A stretch of 64,000 nt of DNA from Symsagittifera roscoffensis (GCF_963678635.1 NC_087069.1:51222938-51286937), one strand, 5' to 3'; positions 30,703-40,789 are shown, numbered from the stretch's first letter. The notes: generated by a model not told the origin, from the letters alone. Numbers and translations are program-made.

Positions 30703-30873
30703 TGACCTTTCTGGTGCTAATTGACCTTTCCCGGGAAAAGTGATAATGAACCTTAAAAGTGGGATAACTTGAGAAGTATTTGTCGGATATGGATGAAACT
30801 TGGTAGGTACGACCCCATGTGACCTCGAACCGATTATGGGAGACTTGACCCCGGGTTGACCTTTACTTGACCT
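30703..30873 (-). promoter_or_regulatory. Cluster of nuclear-receptor half-sites including a DR5
   Basis: Five TGACCT strings (AGGTCA on the minus strand) occur at 30703, 30722, 30820, 30857 and 30868. The last two form a direct repeat AGGTCA-AGTAA-AGGTCA with a 5-bp spacer (DR5). Most are extended as AAAGGTCA. They lie upstream of the antisense genes. Confidence 0.5.
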
Positions 30874-32252
30874 TTTGGAATTTTAGCCCCGAAACCCCTA
30901 AAATTAGCACCGGAAAGTAGCCCAAATCATATGTCTCATAATCAGGGGAGTTAATAGAGATATGTTATTGATATTGGGTGACAATTTGCGTGCATAGGAA
31001 ATTAGGTAGGCATTTCCTGGAATTCGATGGAATATCTTGGCTTAATGTATAGTGGTATATTGTTGGATTTAATACGAGTTAGTTAAATAAACATTGGGTT
31101 AAATTTTGACTTGGCGAATGAACTATTAATAGAAATGCGTCAATGGCACAGAAAAGTAGTCACATATTAATTTGGCAATATGACAGAGGGAATAGGGAAT
31201 TAATTAACATAAATATTAGAAATGTACTGGATATTCCATTGGCTTCTGGGAGATGTTTTTTTTGGCTCAATTGGACACTAGTTGGGGGAATGGCTTAACC
31301 TGAAGGTCGATTAGGTTGAAATTTGAATAGGTTATGCATGGGAATTTTTGAATTATGATAATTAGGAAATTAAGTCCTTTGTGAATTTACCCTAAGTGTG
31401 GGAGACGGGAAAAGTTACGGGAAAGTTAAATAAAGTCCTTGGTAATGTTGATATGTAAATATAGCTTGGATTGAGTTGAAGTTGCATTTGCTATTTGTTT
31501 TGCATAGCTTTGATTGGCATTTGGAACCTGGCATTTAAATTAATGTGATCATGCCGAGTTTATGAACTGGAACGCTGCGTAGGAGGCATAAAGGTAAATG
31601 CTAAGACTTATAAGGGGATGGCATCTCTAACTAAAACTAAGGGTAAATAGACTTAAGGTACGAACGTTCCGGTCGACCTTTGCGACAGAAGGAGAACAAA
31701 AATTAGGAGAGACTAATCAAGTTGGTTAGAAAAAGTTACGAAAAACCTTAAAGGAACAACTTCGCGAAAGTTGTTAATTTATCGGGTAGGGTAATTTTTC
31801 TAAGTACTTTCAAGAAGAAAGTGAAACTCAATGAGGCACCTCTGGAAGTTGATATTAGTGAAGTGTTGATAACTGTTAGAGGCAGTTAGTTAATTAATAA
31901 TAATCGCAAACCCTTCTCCTTAATTGAACGAATAATTTTTATCTGGGCCAATTATAGGCCATTCTGTAGTTGGATTATATTTATCTCCTAATTCATTCTT
32001 ATTATCGAAAAGTGTTGTTGCGAGCGATTATCGATTGACGAGAGAGGTACAGCCGGAAGAGCACCACAAAAGGGGGCGAGCAACATAATACGATACAGAC
32101 CGGCTATCCACCAAATTAACCCTTTTGGGATTGTGAACAGCACTGGTACTTGGTTGCCCCACCGACCCAGTGTAAAAGGGAAACATATAGCGGCGACACG
32201 AAGTAGAGTGAAAGGTCGGCCTAGAGATATTGTGAATTCCACACGTTTACAG

Positions 32253-32270
32253 TGGCGCTCCTGGGTGGGC
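32253..32270 (+). other. Primer-binding site, complementary to tRNA-Asn
   Basis: TGGCGCTCCTGGGTGGGC, one base after the LTR. Its complement reads GCCCACC, as in the T arm of animal tRNA-Asn, followed by an acceptor strand CAGGAGC, a G and CCA. The assignment rests on remembered tRNA-Asn structure; the host tRNA is not in this window. Confidence 0.75.
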
Positions 32271-32349
32271 GCTATTCTGGATTGTATTTGCCAAGAAGAT
32301 TTGTGTGCGATTCTGACGATAACGAACGAACGAGTGACAAACGACAGCC

Positions 32350-33449
32350 ATGAATGACGAAGAAAGACAGCTCATGGCGGAGGCTGCAGTGGCAGCAGCG
32401 AACGCCCTCGACCGGCAACAGGGTGTGTTTGGATTCGGAACTATAAGACCGGATCGGTTTCCTTCCACTAGTTATCAGAACTGGGCGGACTGGAGGAAAC
32501 ATTTCGCGTGGGTTGCGGACGCGAATCGATGGGACGACGAACAAGCGAGGATGGTCCTACCCACTTGCCTGACGGGCTGGGCACTGGATGAATTCACCAG
32601 TATGCCGGCGCATTTCCGAGAAGAGGTTGAGGGTTTCGACGAGCCAACCCTGGGTCGAATGCTGGGAGAACTCGACCATCGAATGATGCCTTTCCAAACT
32701 CAGGCGGGAGCACGAGCTGAGTTCAAGAACTTGATGCAAGGTGAAAAAGAAGGGCTTAGGGAATTTTCACGACGAGTTCGGTCCTTGGGCGATGTAGCGA
32801 ACGCAAACATAGCCGCTCCGGCAAGAGACGATATGAACCGCGAGCAATTTATTGACGGATTGTTCGATGTGGATTTGCAAGATCTATTGTTGCGAGAGGA
32901 CTTGGGAACCTTGGCGCAGGCAATAGCCCGAGCTCAGGCGTTGGAACTCGTGAACAAGTCATCCAGAGCCAGGAATCGGAGAAACTTCACTTGGCGAGGG
33001 TGGCGGAGACTGTTCCAGAGCAAGGAGCCAATAGCAGCCGTGGTGGAAATGGGTCTAATGGCCGTGACACCCAGGCAGGGGGGAACCAGGGACGGTCAGC
33101 ACCCACTGCGGACCCCAGGATCGACCAACTGGTGAGTGTACAGAGCGACCTCCTGACCCAGATGCAGAACATGACCGCAATGATGGGTAGGTTCGTTAAC
33201 TCTATTATCCCCGCTCCCCACCCAGAGAACCTACCCCGACCGGAGGCCCAACAGCAACCCAGACAGTTGTTCAACCCCTATCCCGGAGAAAATCGCCCAA
33301 GCTTTCAAAACAATGGCGGCGGCCGTTATGGGATGAAAAGCCAGATACCCCGGGGAAATTGTTTCTCTTGCGGCCAACCCGGACATTTTGCGAAGGAATG
33401 CCCCCAGAAAAAGTCGGATCATTTAAACTACCAGGGGCCGGGACTGTAA
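32350..33449 (+). pseudogene. gag: Retroviral-like gag, with an internal frame break
   Basis: Starts at ATG 32350 after AGCC. The first frame (to 33135) holds the capsid-like region (W-x2-WRKHFAWVA, LPTCLTGWALDEF, AQAIARAQALEL). The second frame, continuing from about 32955, holds a Gln/Asn-rich linker and one zinc knuckle CFSCGQPGHFAKEC (33360-33401). The switch near 32950-32960 needs a one-base change and no slippery heptamer is present, so it is more likely a mutation or sequence error than programmed. Gag ends at TAA 33447-33449, just inside the frameshift stem that leads to pol. Confidence 0.85.
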
Positions 33450-36400
33450 ATATGCACCAGGGAGGTTTCGTCCCGGCCGAATTTAAGAAGCAACAAGTCA
33501 TCAATTCTCCCCCTTTTACCCTCCCCACCCCCCAATCCAATCCCAAACCCCAGAGTACCCCTCAGATCACGAAGCGAACCGACGGACCGAATGGAATAGA
33601 ACAAGTTCAGTCGTTATTCCACGTAACGACTTCTACAGAGCCCGAAGAAGCGAAACAGACTTCGAGCATCCAGTGCCAGACGGAGATGTCATTAGAGTTT
33701 GTGAGTGTATGCCAAGTCCCAGAAGCACCCTTTGGGTTGATTGCAGAGGCACAGCTGGGAGGCAAGCCAGTGAGAGTCCTAGTGGATACAGGGGCTACGA
33801 TCAACCTTATTCGGAGTGAAGTCTACCGAAGTCTTGCGAACGCCCCTACCCTAAAGTCATACAAAGGGACCTTGGAATCGGCTGATGGACGTCAGGTGGG
33901 AGTAGAAGGATGGGTAACGACGAATCTGAAGCTGGGCTCTATCGATGACGAGATAGAAGCCCTAGTCGTGCCCGAGTTGAAAGCGGACATGATCGTCGGC
34001 CTTCGATCATTGAAAGAGCATGAATGTTCACTGGACTTCCAATGCGACAACCTGTGGACCGGAACGCAGGAGGGGTCCATAGTCCCTCTGCACTATGAGA
34101 CTCTGAAGGTGACGAAGCATTTCACAGGCCCAGTCACCGTGACCAGTGAAGCTCCGGTTGCAGTTTCGCCACTCAACCCCTCAGCAACGGATTCGACCAC
34201 TCCTGAGGTGGGATGGGAACCTCCCTACGGACCGGGTGATACAGTGGAAGATGGAGCTCCGGCCCACGATGATCACGAAGTTCAGATCATCATGGAAAGT
34301 GGTCCGACAGAATTTCAAGATCAAGCCCAACGACATTTGGATGAGGATGTCGAAAAGATCCTCGAACTATCAGCCCCGGAGGTGTCAGAAACGGAAAGGA
34401 CACGATTGAAGAAGTTAGTCATAGAGTTTAGAGACGTGTTCGCCCTGACAGATGCGGAACTGGGGCAGACTAACCTAGTAACCCACACGATTGATACGGG
34501 CGACACGAGTCCGATCAAGATTCCTCCACACCGAACTTCCCCTGCCAAGTTGCCTATCATTCGAGAAGAGGTCCAGAGCATGCTGAAGAGGGGTGTGATT
34601 CAACCCTCTAAAAGTCCCTACAGTGCCCCAATCGTCCTGCAGACGAAGAAGGACGGCAGTTGGCGATTTTGTGTGGATTACCGGAAGCTGAACGATGTGA
34701 CCGTCAAAGACGCCTTCCCGATCCCGAAGATACACCAGACCTTTGATGCACTTAATGGTCAGAAGTATTTCTCCTCCTTGGATCTGGCAAGTGGCTATTG
34801 GCAGGTGCCAGTAGCGGAAGAGGATCGACACAAGACAGCTTTCGTGACTCCCGATGGGGGGTTTTACGAGTATGTCATGATGCCGTTCGGACTATCCAAT
34901 GCTCCTGCGACCTTTCAGCGGTTGATGAACGAGCTGTTCAGGGAACACCTATGGAAGTGGGCGCTAGTCTTCCTGGACGACGTATTGGTTTACAGCCGGA
35001 CGGAGGACGCCCACTTCCTGCACCTGAAGTTTACGTTTCAGTTATTGAGAGCAGCGAACTTGAAACTGAAAGCAAAGAAGTGCAGATTGGTCCAAAAGGA
35101 AGTCATCTACTTGAGCCACATCATCGGGAGTGAGGGAATTCAAGTGGACCCCAAGAAGGTGGAGGTGGTTTCCAACTGGCCGGTACCGACTACAGTGAAG
35201 GGTGTGAGATCCTTCTTAGGATTTTGCAATTATTATCGGCGATTTGTAAAGGACTTTGCGGGGATAGCAAGCCCGTTGTCATCATTGACTAAGAAGAAAG
35301 TGCCTTTTGTGTGGACCGACCAGTGTCAGGCGGCCTTCGAGCGATTACGACGGGAGCTCATCACGGCCCCGGTCTTAGAATTTCCAGACTATACGGGGAG
35401 TTTTATTGTGGACACAGACGCGAGCAACACGAGCTTGGGAGCGGTGTTGTCCAACGTCATTGACGGCGACGAGAGACCTCTTGTGTTCGCGAGCCGAGTT
35501 CTCTCGAAGACCGAGACGAATTATTCTACGACAAAACGAGAAGCGTTGGCGGTAGTCCAGGCAGTGAAGTGGTTCAAGTCTTATATCTGGGGAGTGAAGT
35601 TCGTTCTCCGCACGGACCACTCGAGCCTCCAGTGGCTGTTCAAACAGAAAGACCCCGACGGAATGACGTTCAGGATGCAACAACAACTGCAAGAATTCGA
35701 ATTTCAAGTCGTTCACCGGGCTGGAAATAAACATGGAAACGCTGACGGTTTGTCCCGAATGCTGGAGCAGGGACCGGACTGGCTACCAGGCGAACGAGAA
35801 GAAGCTTTCGGCCCGTGCCCCGAGCTCGTATCCCTCGAAGAAGCATTACGAAGAGTTAAAGCTCCGGAGGTGGAGACAGTGGCAACCCTAAACGAGGAAG
35901 GGACAGACACCAATGAAGAGGCCATGACTTGGGAACGAACTCTTTCAGAAATTTCGAGATTGCAGAAGGAAGACGACGCCATCTCACAGGTGTTCTACTG
36001 GGTGGAACTAGAGGGTGACAAGTGCGACATGCCTTCGCTAGGAACGAACCTTATTCCGAAGGAACAGGCGATACAGTACGGACCCGAAGCCTTAGCGTAC
36101 TGGTCGAGATGGAACGAACTGAGTATCAGGGACGGGATACTCTATAAAAAGTGGTTCCCGAAAGACGATTTGCACCCGATATTGCAGACTGTGGTCCCAG
36201 CGTCAGGGAGAAAGGAAATTCTTGTGCAACTGCACTCATCCCAGATTAGTGGAGGACATTTTGCGGTCGAGAAAACCCTCTCCCGAATTCGTCAGCGGTT
36301 TTGGTGGCCAACCATGAGGACCGATGTGGAGAAGAAAATTCAATGGTGTCTCACTTGCGCCGCCAGAAGCACAGGAGGGAAGAAGAGGGTTGCGGGACTC

Positions 36401-37705
36401 GTTCCTTTCAAAGTAGGAATTAGATTCAGCACGGTGGCGGCTGACATTCTAGGACCCGTGACGACGGCAGCCAAATCCCGAGCGAAGCACATATTGGTGA
36501 TGACGGATTTATTTACGAAATTCGCGGTAGCGGTTCCCCTCGTATCTACGGACTCAGCGGAGGTGGCCAGGGAGATAGTGGAGAACTGGGTGCTGAAATT
36601 TGGAGCCCCGAATGTTCTGCACACAGATCAAGGGAAGAACTTCGGGAGCAACCTGATCCTTGAGATGTGCCGGTTGCTGGGAATTGATAAGTCGAGAACT
36701 TCCCCCTATCACCCACAAGGAAACGGACAGGTGGAACGGCACAATCGAGTAATCGCGGATATTATCTCGAAGTATTGTGCGGACAATCCAAAGACGTGGG
36801 ATACAGTGCTGCCCTATTTGAATTTTGTGTATAATACGACGATACACAGGACGACTGGTGCGACGCCCTTCAATTTGGTACACGGGCAGGAATGTCAATA
36901 CCCGATTGACTTGTTCTACCCGAAACCACATGACGAGATCCCGACTCAGGATGGTTTTGTTGAATGGCTCGACGAACAATTTCGGGACGCCCACAGCAGC
37001 GCCCGGGAGTTACTGGGAACGAACCAGCGCCGCCAGAAAGACCAGTATCGGAAGAGAGTGCACGGGGACCCCTACGCGACTGGAGATAAGGTCTGGGTTT
37101 GGACAAAGGAGAAAATCAAGTCGAAGAAGTTCTTTTTGCCTTGGGAGGGACCTTACGTGATTTTAGCGAAAATTTCGGAGGTGAATTACAAAGTTGCTAA
37201 GATGTCCAACCTTACGAAGGTCCGATATCTGCACTTTAATTTGCTGAAACCATACGTCGAGGAGATCTTGCCAGCCGACGAAGAAACCCCGAGCAAACGA
37301 CCGACGCCGTCTCGATCTGTGGGATTCTTTGACGACCCTGGAATTACGGACGACGAAGTGGAAATGGCTATCGGAGAGCCTAGTGATTCAAGACCAGTGA
37401 GGTTGCCCACTCTCCAGTTACCCCCACGAGGTCGAATGGATGATGAAGCCCGGCTCGATCCTGTTCCTGAGAAAAGGGAACCCCCTGCTGAAACTGAGGC
37501 GGTGGAGACATACGATGCCGTGGAACTGGAAGCTAGGAGAGAAGAGGAACCTGTGCCAGCGTGTGACCCGGTGGGCGCTGACCCTCCCGAACCCGAAGAG
37601 ACGAGGGAGACCAATGCCGAGCACAATGCGGGGACTCCCGAGCGAGCAGCACGGAGACGAAGACCCCCTGTCCGCTTTGGGATTGACGAATTTGAGCTGA
37701 GATAA
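33359..37705 (+). CDS. pol: Retroviral-like pol: protease, reverse transcriptase, RNase H, integrase
   Basis: A 1448-codon open frame with no breaks; it would be entered by frameshift near 33428. Domains in order: aspartic protease (VDTGATIN, Asp about residue 143), reverse transcriptase (FCVDYRKLND, SLDLASGYWQ, catalytic FLDD at about 539-541 where YLDD or YIDD is usual), RNase H (VDTDAS, REALAVVQA, RTDHSSL), integrase with H2C2 finger (LHSSQISGGH..., CLTCA) and the D-D-35-E triad at about D1029, D1090 and E1126, then a GPY/F module (LPWEGPYVI). There is no chromodomain. The C terminus is acidic and Pro-rich. It looks fully functional. Confidence 0.95.
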   Translation: MFLLRPTRTFCEGMPPEKVGSFKLPGAGTVNMHQGGFVPAEFKKQQVINSPPFTLPTPQSNPKPQSTPQITKRTDGPNGIEQVQSLFHVTTSTEPEEAKQTSSIQCQTEMSLEFVSVCQVPEAPFGLIAEAQLGGKPVRVLVDTGATINLIRSEVYRSLANAPTLKSYKGTLESADGRQVGVEGWVTTNLKLGSIDDEIEALVVPELKADMIVGLRSLKEHECSLDFQCDNLWTGTQEGSIVPLHYETLKVTKHFTGPVTVTSEAPVAVSPLNPSATDSTTPEVGWEPPYGPGDTVEDGAPAHDDHEVQIIMESGPTEFQDQAQRHLDEDVEKILELSAPEVSETERTRLKKLVIEFRDVFALTDAELGQTNLVTHTIDTGDTSPIKIPPHRTSPAKLPIIREEVQSMLKRGVIQPSKSPYSAPIVLQTKKDGSWRFCVDYRKLNDVTVKDAFPIPKIHQTFDALNGQKYFSSLDLASGYWQVPVAEEDRHKTAFVTPDGGFYEYVMMPFGLSNAPATFQRLMNELFREHLWKWALVFLDDVLVYSRTEDAHFLHLKFTFQLLRAANLKLKAKKCRLVQKEVIYLSHIIGSEGIQVDPKKVEVVSNWPVPTTVKGVRSFLGFCNYYRRFVKDFAGIASPLSSLTKKKVPFVWTDQCQAAFERLRRELITAPVLEFPDYTGSFIVDTDASNTSLGAVLSNVIDGDERPLVFASRVLSKTETNYSTTKREALAVVQAVKWFKSYIWGVKFVLRTDHSSLQWLFKQKDPDGMTFRMQQQLQEFEFQVVHRAGNKHGNADGLSRMLEQGPDWLPGEREEAFGPCPELVSLEEALRRVKAPEVETVATLNEEGTDTNEEAMTWERTLSEISRLQKEDDAISQVFYWVELEGDKCDMPSLGTNLIPKEQAIQYGPEALAYWSRWNELSIRDGILYKKWFPKDDLHPILQTVVPASGRKEILVQLHSSQISGGHFAVEKTLSRIRQRFWWPTMRTDVEKKIQWCLTCAARSTGGKKRVAGLVPFKVGIRFSTVAADILGPVTTAAKSRAKHILVMTDLFTKFAVAVPLVSTDSAEVAREIVENWVLKFGAPNVLHTDQGKNFGSNLILEMCRLLGIDKSRTSPYHPQGNGQVERHNRVIADIISKYCADNPKTWDTVLPYLNFVYNTTIHRTTGATPFNLVHGQECQYPIDLFYPKPHDEIPTQDGFVEWLDEQFRDAHSSARELLGTNQRRQKDQYRKRVHGDPYATGDKVWVWTKEKIKSKKFFLPWEGPYVILAKISEVNYKVAKMSNLTKVRYLHFNLLKPYVEEILPADEETPSKRPTPSRSVGFFDDPGITDDEVEMAIGEPSDSRPVRLPTLQLPPRGRMDDEARLDPVPEKREPPAETEAVETYDAVELEARREEEPVPACDPVGADPPEPEETRETNAEHNAGTPERAARRRRPPVRFGIDEFELR
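33422..33485 (+). promoter_or_regulatory. Gag-pol -1 ribosomal frameshift signal
   Basis: The heptamer T TTA AAC (33422-33428) is in the gag frame and is the classic U UUA AAC slippery site. A 7-nt spacer follows, then a perfect 9-bp stem GGCCGGGAC/GTCCCGGCC (33436-33444 with 33470-33478). Loop bases TAAAT (33447-33451) can pair with ATTTA (33481-33485) to make a pseudoknot. Shifting by -1 enters the long pol frame. Confidence 0.88.
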
Positions 37706-38009
37706 CTCCAACCCTATCTTGACTAATCCCACTTTTAGTTATATTCTTTTAAACCCCCCCCCCTTTAGATAGTTGTTAAAGAAGATGGGACAAAGCTCGT
37801 AGTGTAAAATTTGGATTTGAAAAGATGAAAAAAAAGCTAATATTGATATTATGGATAGCAATACTAATCGATGAGAGACGGAAATGAAAGGGTGTATCAA
37901 AATGCAATAGAGTTCGTGATTTGGGGAGGAATAGGACCCTTAAGACTTTACACTTCCTAGTTTTGTCCTTTACGGTAGTGTTGTTTAGATTGTAAATTGT
38001 AATGTATAT
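37706..38009 (+). other. Pol-env spacer with candidate env splice acceptor
   Basis: Non-coding. A C10-11 run lies near 37755. The sequence TAGTGTTGTTTAG| ends at 37988, immediately before the first env codon of the open frame, and looks like the 3' splice site for an env mRNA. Confidence 0.5.
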
Positions 38010-40394
38010 GTGAATTCATGGCTGGTCGGACTGGCAATCCTCCTGATCCTCGGCGTGTGGCCCTCCTCTGCGATTACGATCAACCATACGGCAGGTGCAG
38101 TGTTCGTGGCAGAAACCCCCATCATCATTGCGAGCGCGATGGAAACGTCTTGGGTATCAGTACCATTCCCCGTGGTTCCTGCGATTAACCGGACCCTTCT
38201 CGATATAGCCTTCCAGGAACACCAATATATGTTGGCGGACCGTTGGAAAGAATGGGATGGCAAGATCTGTGGGGACAACCTTACGACGGAAGCGTTTGTA
38301 AACTTAACGTACCTGGCCCTCAAAGGCGTAGAGTATGAAATCAGTGAAATAGAGGCCGTTCTCTACGAGATGAGGAACCGAGCAACGACCTTTGTCGATC
38401 AACACGAAGGGAGCTCTACGAGAGAAAGGAGGTGGATCAAGCCGGCGCTGGGAGGAGTTGCGGCGGCCATAGTGTTAGCTCCGATACTTAAGGAAGGGTT
38501 TTGTCACTACTTCTCTTTCTTTGGCCTTTGCGACGGAGACTCGAACTTGGATGAACTGGGTAATGAGGCCTCGTTCTTGGACGGGGCTGTCCGGACGATC
38601 GTACTCGAGACCGGGGAAAGACTGCATCTTCTGGGCCACTCTCTCAACAAGACACAGACCCAGCTGAAAATGATATCCCATGACTCGAATGAGAACTTCG
38701 AACTGTTCCGGGGACTTTTACGACATGTTCTAGGGGGGACGGATGACCAGCGTAAGGAGAAAAGCGCCTGCAAATTGTATAAATGGAACTCCCTCTACAG
38801 TCAGGCGCTTAAATACTCGACTGTGATTGCGAACCATTCAGCGACTTTCGACACCATCAGGGCCGAACTGATAGCGTTCAAAATGGCAGTGCATAATTAC
38901 GGGTATATTCTGGACGACGCGCTTAGTTCGTTGACGCCTGGATACATCCCTGCAACTCTCGTCCCTCCGGAGGTGCTGACGAGTATCTTGGACGGAATTC
39001 AACTGGACAAGACGCAAGAAGCCATTCCTAGGACGGAGTTGATGACTTACTACGGGTTCGAGCTAGTGCAGTCGACAGTAATTACTGGGACGGGGATTAA
39101 CGTTCTGATCAATATCCCCGTACATCACACGATGGGCCTGCACGATGTTTACCGGGCGACTCCCCTTCCCCAACCTGCAAACGGAGGATCAACGGCGACT
39201 CAGTACAAATTTGTGAATACTCATCTACTGGTGTCTGAGAGGCGGGATAACTTTGCGGAAATACCGGGCGAGGTGATTTCAGCCCACTGCAGTGGTAGTA
39301 ATCGACTGAAGCTCTGCTTTCGGCCTTTTGCGATGTCCCGGAGCAGTGAGTCCTCTTGTCTGGCGAGTCTATTCTTTGACTTGCCCACGAATGCGTTGAA
39401 GCTGTGCCCGCAGGAAGTGATTGTCTTACCGGAGATTCCTACGGCTACGTATCTCGACGATTCGACTTACTTGGTAATGTCACGGGACGACTATTATACC
39501 TTGTTCAATTACAGTAGAGGAGCGAAGGACAGGGGCGAACCTATAGCAGGTTGCCGAAGCTGCCTCCTACGACCCAGTTGCGACGGAAGAATTGAAACAC
39601 CAGATGGAGCCTTGGTGTTGGTACCGGATCCCCGAACCTGCCAATACGAGACTGGGTTGACCATCACGATTAGACAACATCCGTTGATTCAGAGTTTGTT
39701 CGCTACATTGGAGGAAGCTGAGAAGAATCTCCCGGGGGTTATGATACCGGAGATCCTAAAGGAGCAGGCAAGGAGTGAGATGGTCGAAGCACTCCGGCTG
39801 AACTTGGTCAAGTTACCCGAAGGATCGGTGGATGAAGAAACGATATCGGAGATAACGAAACCCTTCGCGGATGAAATTTTGCGCAGATATACCCCCTTTC
39901 ATTGGCAAATGCTGCGGAACGGACCCGTACGGTTGGGAGTGGTGGTGTGGCTGTTAGTGACAGTGTTTGTGATATTAGTGTGTGTGTATTGGCGATACTT
40001 TTCGAGGAGGGTACGACTGTTACGAGTGAATATGCGACGCCGACGGGGCGAAGAATTCGAGGATTCTTACTGTTGTGTACCCCCAGCTCGAGCCCGAGGG
40101 GTCCCCCCACCCCGATACGACCCACAGTTCGAGAGGGGACTTCCGAGACCCAACAGCTACCCCCAAGGGCCATCGAGTGGCGACGTGTTGAGTGGGCAAA
40201 TATTCTTACCCCCGCGAGTTCCCGAGGGCCCTTCGTTCGAGGACGTGAATCTCTCGAGAGTAACGGACATGAATGATACGACCAGCACTCCGCTGATGGG
40301 GAGAGGGATCAACTACATGAGGGGCAAGTGGAGAGGTACCTCCAAGCGTGGACCAAGAGTGGGGACCAGTGCGATAATAGATACCACCCTGTGA
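37989..40394 (+). CDS. env: Envelope fusion glycoprotein (F-type), errantivirus-like
   Basis: About 800 residues; numbering here is from 38010. A hydrophobic signal peptide (LVGLAILLILGVWPSSA) comes first. A furin-like RERR site ends at residue 141, followed by a Gly/Ala-rich fusion-peptide-like segment (PALGGVAAAIVLAPIL). Many N-x-S/T sites and Cys residues follow, then a transmembrane span at about 642-664 and a long basic, Pro-rich cytoplasmic tail. This is the layout of baculovirus F-like proteins of insect errantiviruses. There is no in-frame ATG before the signal peptide, so the start probably comes from a spliced leader exon. The tail contains PPxY at 700-703. No internal stop. Confidence 0.85.
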   Translation: MVNCNVYVNSWLVGLAILLILGVWPSSAITINHTAGAVFVAETPIIIASAMETSWVSVPFPVVPAINRTLLDIAFQEHQYMLADRWKEWDGKICGDNLTTEAFVNLTYLALKGVEYEISEIEAVLYEMRNRATTFVDQHEGSSTRERRWIKPALGGVAAAIVLAPILKEGFCHYFSFFGLCDGDSNLDELGNEASFLDGAVRTIVLETGERLHLLGHSLNKTQTQLKMISHDSNENFELFRGLLRHVLGGTDDQRKEKSACKLYKWNSLYSQALKYSTVIANHSATFDTIRAELIAFKMAVHNYGYILDDALSSLTPGYIPATLVPPEVLTSILDGIQLDKTQEAIPRTELMTYYGFELVQSTVITGTGINVLINIPVHHTMGLHDVYRATPLPQPANGGSTATQYKFVNTHLLVSERRDNFAEIPGEVISAHCSGSNRLKLCFRPFAMSRSSESSCLASLFFDLPTNALKLCPQEVIVLPEIPTATYLDDSTYLVMSRDDYYTLFNYSRGAKDRGEPIAGCRSCLLRPSCDGRIETPDGALVLVPDPRTCQYETGLTITIRQHPLIQSLFATLEEAEKNLPGVMIPEILKEQARSEMVEALRLNLVKLPEGSVDEETISEITKPFADEILRRYTPFHWQMLRNGPVRLGVVVWLLVTVFVILVCVYWRYFSRRVRLLRVNMRRRRGEEFEDSYCCVPPARARGVPPPRYDPQFERGLPRPNSYPQGPSSGDVLSGQIFLPPRVPEGPSFEDVNLSRVTDMNDTTSTPLMGRGINYMRGKWRGTSKRGPRVGTSAIIDTTL

Positions 40395-40761
40395 GGACGA
40401 GAGGCGGGCGAGGGTGAGTGTGAGGGAGAGGGAGAGGAGCCAGTCGACCGGCCGTGAGCGAAAACTTTTTAATTAAACTATTATATCCAGGTCCTGTGTA
40501 TTCGGTGCTACTCACGTGGTTGTGTAACTCCACCTCCTAGCTATTTATAGTAACTTATGATTGAAGGAGGTTGGGCTATACTTTGAAGAGTAAAATTTTT
40601 TATATTAGTCGTTCCCCGAGTCAAGCGATGCTTGACCCCCCACTCATTAGTGCTATACTCTAGGAGCCTGTATCTTTTCTATTTCGGGGAAGTTGACTAA
40701 AGGGTTTGCGATTACACTAAGGTCTAAGATAGGCATACTAGGTGGTACAACTCCCTTATTC
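40395..40761 (+). other. Env-LTR spacer with a perfect 7-bp hairpin
   Basis: Non-coding 3' region. GTCAAGC-GAT-GCTTGAC (40620-40636) is a perfect hairpin between C-rich flanks. No other structure was recognised. Confidence 0.5.
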
Positions 40762-40789
40762 GGGAGAATAAGATAATAGGAGAGAAGAC
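40762..40789 (+). other. Polypurine tract (plus-strand primer)
   Basis: A purine-rich run (GGGAGAATAAGATAATAGGA then GAGAAGAC) directly before the 3' LTR, the expected position for the polypurine tract of an LTR retroelement. Confidence 0.7.

Larger units (their letters stand above)
28143..32251 (+). repeat. 5' LTR (4109 bp)
   Basis: Starts TGTAGAATATG and ends CACGTTTACA, giving TGTA...TACA termini. Followed after one base by the primer-binding site. Pairs with 40790-44906. It contains the minus-strand ORFs 30091-30390, 28996-29955 and the spliced pair 28252-29063, nuclear-receptor-type half-sites near 30.7-30.9 kb, and several AATAAA hexamers (near 31079 and 31427). The sense promoter is presumably near the right end but was not pinned down. 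Confidence 0.93.

Noticed and set aside
32945-32990. Programmed frameshift inside gag
   Set aside because: No slippery heptamer or downstream stem is present, unlike the clear signal at 33422.
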